The notes below the pieces were generated by a model. The model ran no database searches. It was not told the origin of the DNA and was given only the letters and a program-made list of their open reading frames with translations. The translations under genes and the position numbers were made by a program. This document shows, in pieces, positions 60,794 through 64,000 of a DNA stretch of 64,000 bases; within the stretch, counting starts at the first letter, position 1; every line of letters starts with the position of its first letter. This DNA comes from Alteromonadaceae bacterium 2753L.S.0a.02 (GTDB lineage Bacteria > Pseudomonadota > Gammaproteobacteria > Pseudomonadales > Cellvibrionaceae), in assembly GCA_007827375.1 (NCBI GenBank), contig VISH01000002.1, positions 1-64,000 of the forward strand, in the 5' to 3' direction.

Positions 60794-61624
60794 ATGAAAC
60801 CCCTGGGGCGCTTGGTCGGTGGCATAGCAGTTTGCCTGTTGATGTCATGTGGTGAAAAACAGGCAAATACCATTGCTGAAGATCCCGATGATACCAGGCA
60901 ATTTGAAATGCACACCGACGTGCGGTTTCTGTCGACCATCACTGAAAACAAATGGCAGGAGGCTGCTCCGCTTGTTAGCGAGCCTTTGCAAGTTGTTGAT
61001 GCCAAATTGATTTTTCAGGTACGCCTCCTGGAAACGCTGACCGGGGCGTTTGTGCTCGCCGATAACGCCGAACAGGTCCGCATTGAATTGTGCGGTGAGC
61101 AGTACCCGATTGGCGATAATGTTTATGAAAACGATGGCAGCGCCGAGTATTACGAGTTAGTGCTTGGCAACCCTGTTTTAAGCGAATGCGCTGTGGAGAT
61201 CAGTTTTGAACACGGCCGTCAGCGCTATGTGCGTTTTGAGCTACCCGCTTTTATTTCCCTGAGCGTTGACGACAGCGTTGCAGAGCGCTACAACATGCAA
61301 CTCGACGCACTCCAAGTTACTTGGCCCCCCCTGCAACGCGACGCTGAACTTAGCGTTGAATGGACTCAAGACAGGCTTGCCTGTCAGCCTACCAGTAGCT
61401 GCGATTTTGTTTTTACCCGGGTGATAAATTCAATAGAAACCTCCTACACCCTACCTGCAAATGTTTTCGGAGTCGATAATGCAGCGGGAGACTTGTTGCG
61501 AATTACGCTGGGGCAATACCGCTACGATCTCGATATTGCTAAAAACGGTTTTAACCGCGATTCAGATGTGGAATTTGATCAGCGTGCCAGTATTGAATAT
61601 CACTGGCTAAGCCCCTTGGAGTAG
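60794..61624 (+). CDS. Lipoprotein of unknown function
   Basis: A 276-residue lipoprotein (VCLLMSCGEKQ, Cys19). The mature part is beta-rich with cysteines in RIELCGEQYP, VLSECAVEISFE and LACQPTSSCDFVFTR. AGATGGAGGGCTC gives a good ribosome-binding site. It is convergent with the sugar-porin gene, 3 bases apart. I do not recognise the family. Confidence 0.65.
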   Translation: MKPLGRLVGGIAVCLLMSCGEKQANTIAEDPDDTRQFEMHTDVRFLSTITENKWQEAAPLVSEPLQVVDAKLIFQVRLLETLTGAFVLADNAEQVRIELCGEQYPIGDNVYENDGSAEYYELVLGNPVLSECAVEISFEHGRQRYVRFELPAFISLSVDDSVAERYNMQLDALQVTWPPLQRDAELSVEWTQDRLACQPTSSCDFVFTRVINSIETSYTLPANVFGVDNAAGDLLRITLGQYRYDLDIAKNGFNRDSDVEFDQRASIEYHWLSPLE

Positions 61625-61627
61625 CGC

Positions 61628-63205
61628 TTACCACCAGGTTTCCATTTGCACGCCGATGTTAAGGCCCTCGGTCTTGCCCGCGTAGCTGTTGCCACCGACG
61701 GCATCGCTGAAACTGTTGGACCAGCGCGCCCAGGTAACAAAGGCCCGCAATACCGGGCGACTGTTAAAGCGATTACCCAGCGATATTTGCGGCGCAACCG
61801 TGAGCTTGGTGAGTTGCCCATGGGTGTCGGTCAATATTCTGATACTTGAAGCTGCCTCGCCAGCTTGGGCGGTAACCTTATCCCAACCTGCTTCAAAAGC
61901 CAGGTTAAACCTTTCGTTAAAGTGCACAATGGGACGCACACCAGCCGAATACCAGGTTTGCTTGCCCACAGCTTCACCATACTGGGTTTGTTGATAGATC
62001 AGTACCGGCCCGAGCGACCAGCGCTCACTGATGTTGGCTGTGAAGTTTTCGGTGATGCGGAATCGCCAGGAGTCATCGAGATCGGGTTGAATATAATTAC
62101 TTCCGTCGACCTGAAAGGTTTCGAAACCCGAAGTAAACGTTTTTGCAGCGCGGGTGCCGTATTGCAGGGAAAACTTGTTAACGCCGTCGTCACTGATAAA
62201 CGCCGGCTTGGTGTGTACCAGGTGGAAGGCGGTGCCGCTGGTTTTCGATACCTGATTGCCATCAGCATCGAGGCCACTTTTAGCCCGAGAATACACCAGC
62301 CCAATCTCCGCTAAACCACTTAGGAGTGGTACGTCGTAGTAGCGAATATCCACGTTGGTTTTGCTGAAGTCGGCTTTGTTTTCCGGGTCTGGCTCGGGCA
62401 GGTTGCTGAAACCGCTGGTGGCTCCAGTCCCTATCCAGGCGATTGCCAGTTTGCCAGGGCCGAATTGGAGATCTTCCAGCCCTGCGCCACCGCCGCTCAT
62501 GTTCCAGAAGAAAAAATCATTAACGCCGATATCGTGACGTCGGTAAAAACGATTGCCCGCCCAAAATTTGGCTTGCGGTTGCGAGCTGATTACATTGCCT
62601 ATAGCAACCCAGGCCTCGGGTACACCCACCGAAGTTTCGCTGGCAGTGGAGTAGTCGGTGTATGGGTTAAAAAAATCCAGGCGTAACTGCAAAAACGCCA
62701 CAGGCCCGGAATCCTGCGAGGCTGGATGGAGTGCATCGGTAAGTTGAAAGGCATCCGGTAAGAAAAATGTTTTTCCGAAGATTAGTTCGCCGAAATTTTC
62801 GGCTTCATTACCGAGCCGGTATTTGGCCATAGCGCCAGGGGCTTTGAAGCCGGTGAGCGCACCTCCGGCGTTATTTCGTCCATAACCGGCCCGGAAATAG
62901 CCATCGATCTCAATAAAATTATTGAGCACATTTTCTATGCGATCGGCGTAATCCCGGTGGCTTTCTGGAGTAAGGAAGCGGCTTTCCGTGGTGTTTGCAA
63001 AGCTGTCTTCGATGTGTTGCTGGTCGGAAGCCGCGTTATGACCTTGGTCTTGCGCATCGGTGAGTTGTTCCAGGCGCTCTTGTACGGCTTGAGTTTGTGC
63101 TTTAAGCGCATCGAGTTCACGTTGCAGTTGTTCATCGCTAACTGCGCTGAGCGCCTGGTTGCTCAACATTAACCCCAGGCCAAGGTACAACACTCGGGTA
63201 TCCAT
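61628..63205 (-). CDS. LamB-type (maltoporin-like) sugar porin
   Basis: A 525-residue outer-membrane protein. Signal peptide (~1-20), then a coiled-coil segment (~22-60: ELDALKAQTQAVQERLEQLT). The LamB barrel follows (GYFRAGYGRNNAGGALTGFK, FWAGNRFYRRHDIGVNDFFF, GGGAGLEDLQFGPGKLAIAW). The N-terminal coiled coil resembles ScrY-type porins. It ends METWW, an aromatic as expected for barrel proteins. It allows diffusion of oligosaccharides, so it may complement the mannanase. Confidence 0.92.
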   Translation of the reverse strand: MDTRVLYLGLGLMLSNQALSAVSDEQLQRELDALKAQTQAVQERLEQLTDAQDQGHNAASDQQHIEDSFANTTESRFLTPESHRDYADRIENVLNNFIEIDGYFRAGYGRNNAGGALTGFKAPGAMAKYRLGNEAENFGELIFGKTFFLPDAFQLTDALHPASQDSGPVAFLQLRLDFFNPYTDYSTASETSVGVPEAWVAIGNVISSQPQAKFWAGNRFYRRHDIGVNDFFFWNMSGGGAGLEDLQFGPGKLAIAWIGTGATSGFSNLPEPDPENKADFSKTNVDIRYYDVPLLSGLAEIGLVYSRAKSGLDADGNQVSKTSGTAFHLVHTKPAFISDDGVNKFSLQYGTRAAKTFTSGFETFQVDGSNYIQPDLDDSWRFRITENFTANISERWSLGPVLIYQQTQYGEAVGKQTWYSAGVRPIVHFNERFNLAFEAGWDKVTAQAGEAASSIRILTDTHGQLTKLTVAPQISLGNRFNSRPVLRAFVTWARWSNSFSDAVGGNSYAGKTEGLNIGVQMETWW

Positions 63206-63253
63206 AGAGTGGCTCTAGTTTGGGCATGGTTACGCCATGCCAGGCTGTGCAAA

Positions 63254-64000
63254 TTAAGGTTTAAAACTCTCCGCCACCTTGCAGGCTTTGATGGAATCGC
63301 GAATAACATCTATAGCCTGTAGGCGCGGGAAGCTGGCGCGCCACGCCAATGCCACGGTGCGGCTCGGAACCGGGTCTGCAAAGGGTTTGATGAGCAGTTC
63401 TGAGGCCGAATAATGCCCGACCATGGCTGCTGATTGCGGCAGAATGGTTACCCCCAAGCCAGAGGCGACCATGTATTTCAGGGTTTCCAACGAACTGCCT
63501 TCCGCGGCGGTGCGGATATTGCCGCGGGGGTCATCCAGCGAAGGTTTTAAGTTGGGGCAGGCTTCCAGTACCTGATCCCGAAAACAATGGCCTTCACCCA
63601 ACAACAACACATTGCACTGGTTAAGTTGTTCCGGGTGGATTTTGGTTTCGTCTGCCAGCGGGTGGCCTTTCCCCATAAGTACCACGAAAGGCTCCTGGTA
63701 GAGCGGCTGGGTGACCACGTCGGCCTCAGTAAACGGCAGCGCAATCACGATGGCATCCAGGTCGCCATGACGGATGCGCCTGCGCAAGGTTGCGGTGTAA
63801 CTTTCTTCCACATACAGCGGCATGTCGGGGGCAAGGCGTTGTAATTCCGGAATCAGCCGCGGAAACAGGTAGGGCCCGATGGTAAATATCGCTCCGATAT
63901 GAAATGGGCTGGTTAACTGGTTTTTGCCGGAACTCGCGATATCCTTGATAGCAGCAGCTTCTTCCAGAACCTTTTGTGCCTGCTGAATAATGGTATCGCC
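63254..64000 (-). CDS. oxyR: OxyR-like LysR regulator (5' end outside window)
   Basis: The frame stays open to the window edge, giving 248 residues; the N-terminal DNA-binding part is missing. The effector domain carries the OxyR redox pair in GHCFRDQVLEAC (nine residues apart, as Cys199/Cys208 of E. coli OxyR), followed by SSLETLKYMVASGLGVTILP. It senses hydrogen peroxide by disulphide formation. The LamB-type porin gene lies downstream on the same strand, 48 bases away. Confidence 0.8.
   Translation of the reverse strand, partial: GDTIIQQAQKVLEEAAAIKDIASSGKNQLTSPFHIGAIFTIGPYLFPRLIPELQRLAPDMPLYVEESYTATLRRRIRHGDLDAIVIALPFTEADVVTQPLYQEPFVVLMGKGHPLADETKIHPEQLNQCNVLLLGEGHCFRDQVLEACPNLKPSLDDPRGNIRTAAEGSSLETLKYMVASGLGVTILPQSAAMVGHYSASELLIKPFADPVPSRTVALAWRASFPRLQAIDVIRDSIKACKVAESFKP

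Overview
The window looks like a gammaproteobacterial chromosome segment from a marine or wood-associated polysaccharide degrader of the Cellvibrionaceae type (Teredinibacter/Saccharophagus/Cellvibrio-like). The strongest clue is the secreted mannanase at 20.4-22.6 kb, with its CBM2 / poly-serine / CBM10 / poly-serine / GH26 layout. A second poly-serine lipoprotein lies at 44.6 kb, and there are a TonB receptor with its own ECF sigma/FecR pair, a LamB-type sugar porin, and standard proteobacterial housekeeping genes. The genus is inferred. No rRNA, tRNA or CRISPR array was seen.

Layout. (1) 0-5.8 kb: a secreted Rhs (YD-repeat) locus split over consecutive genes, ending in a variable toxin-like tip and a probable immunity gene. 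(2) 5.9-14.3 kb: an accessory region with an intact REP-associated Y1 transposase (RAYT), many copies of its GGGACAGGCAC-type repeat, two RAYT remnants, a decayed IS110 transposase, a 43-bp minisatellite, and several small AT-rich gene pairs that may be orphan toxin-tip/immunity modules. (3) 14.4-22.6 kb: mostly minus-strand genes, namely AsmA-family, YgjV-like, thioredoxin-like plus DsbD-N-domain protein, YhcC-like radical SAM protein, and the GH26 mannanase. (4) 23-38.9 kb: a secreted/surface region with two lipoproteins, a two-gene filamentous-haemagglutinin/CdiA-like system (TPS-domain protein, then DUF637-type polymorphic toxin and candidate immunity gene), and five small secreted proteins that share a core pattern. 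(5) 39-47.2 kb: STN-type TonB receptor, FecI-like sigma factor and FecR, followed by two large lipoproteins, one with a poly-serine linker and propeller-like repeats. (6) 47.5-64 kb: more conserved genes, including a DUF1287/DUF2157/GDYXXLXY membrane operon, a tandem GH2-like sugar-binding protein with a Spy-like partner, GST, LysE exporter, methyltransferase, ThpR, a LysR/AzoR/pirin cluster, a DUF411 protein, nitroreductase plus serine hydrolase, a LamB-type porin and an OxyR-like regulator cut by the window end. A 258-bp MITE-like element lies at 53.5 kb.

How the parts may work together. Two competition loci (split Rhs and split FHA/CdiA) each end in a toxin-like tip followed closely by a small candidate immunity gene. 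Both loci use separately exported polypeptides and share a fibronectin-III-like module with a cysteine motif (ACN...CS). The carbohydrate side couples secreted mannan hydrolysis, a surface-signalled TonB/sigma/FecR uptake locus with lipoproteins, and a sugar porin. The best candidates for undescribed biology are the FHA/CdiA locus with its small cysteine-containing secreted proteins (28-38.8 kb), and the REP-separated array of possible toxin/immunity scraps (5.9-11 kb).
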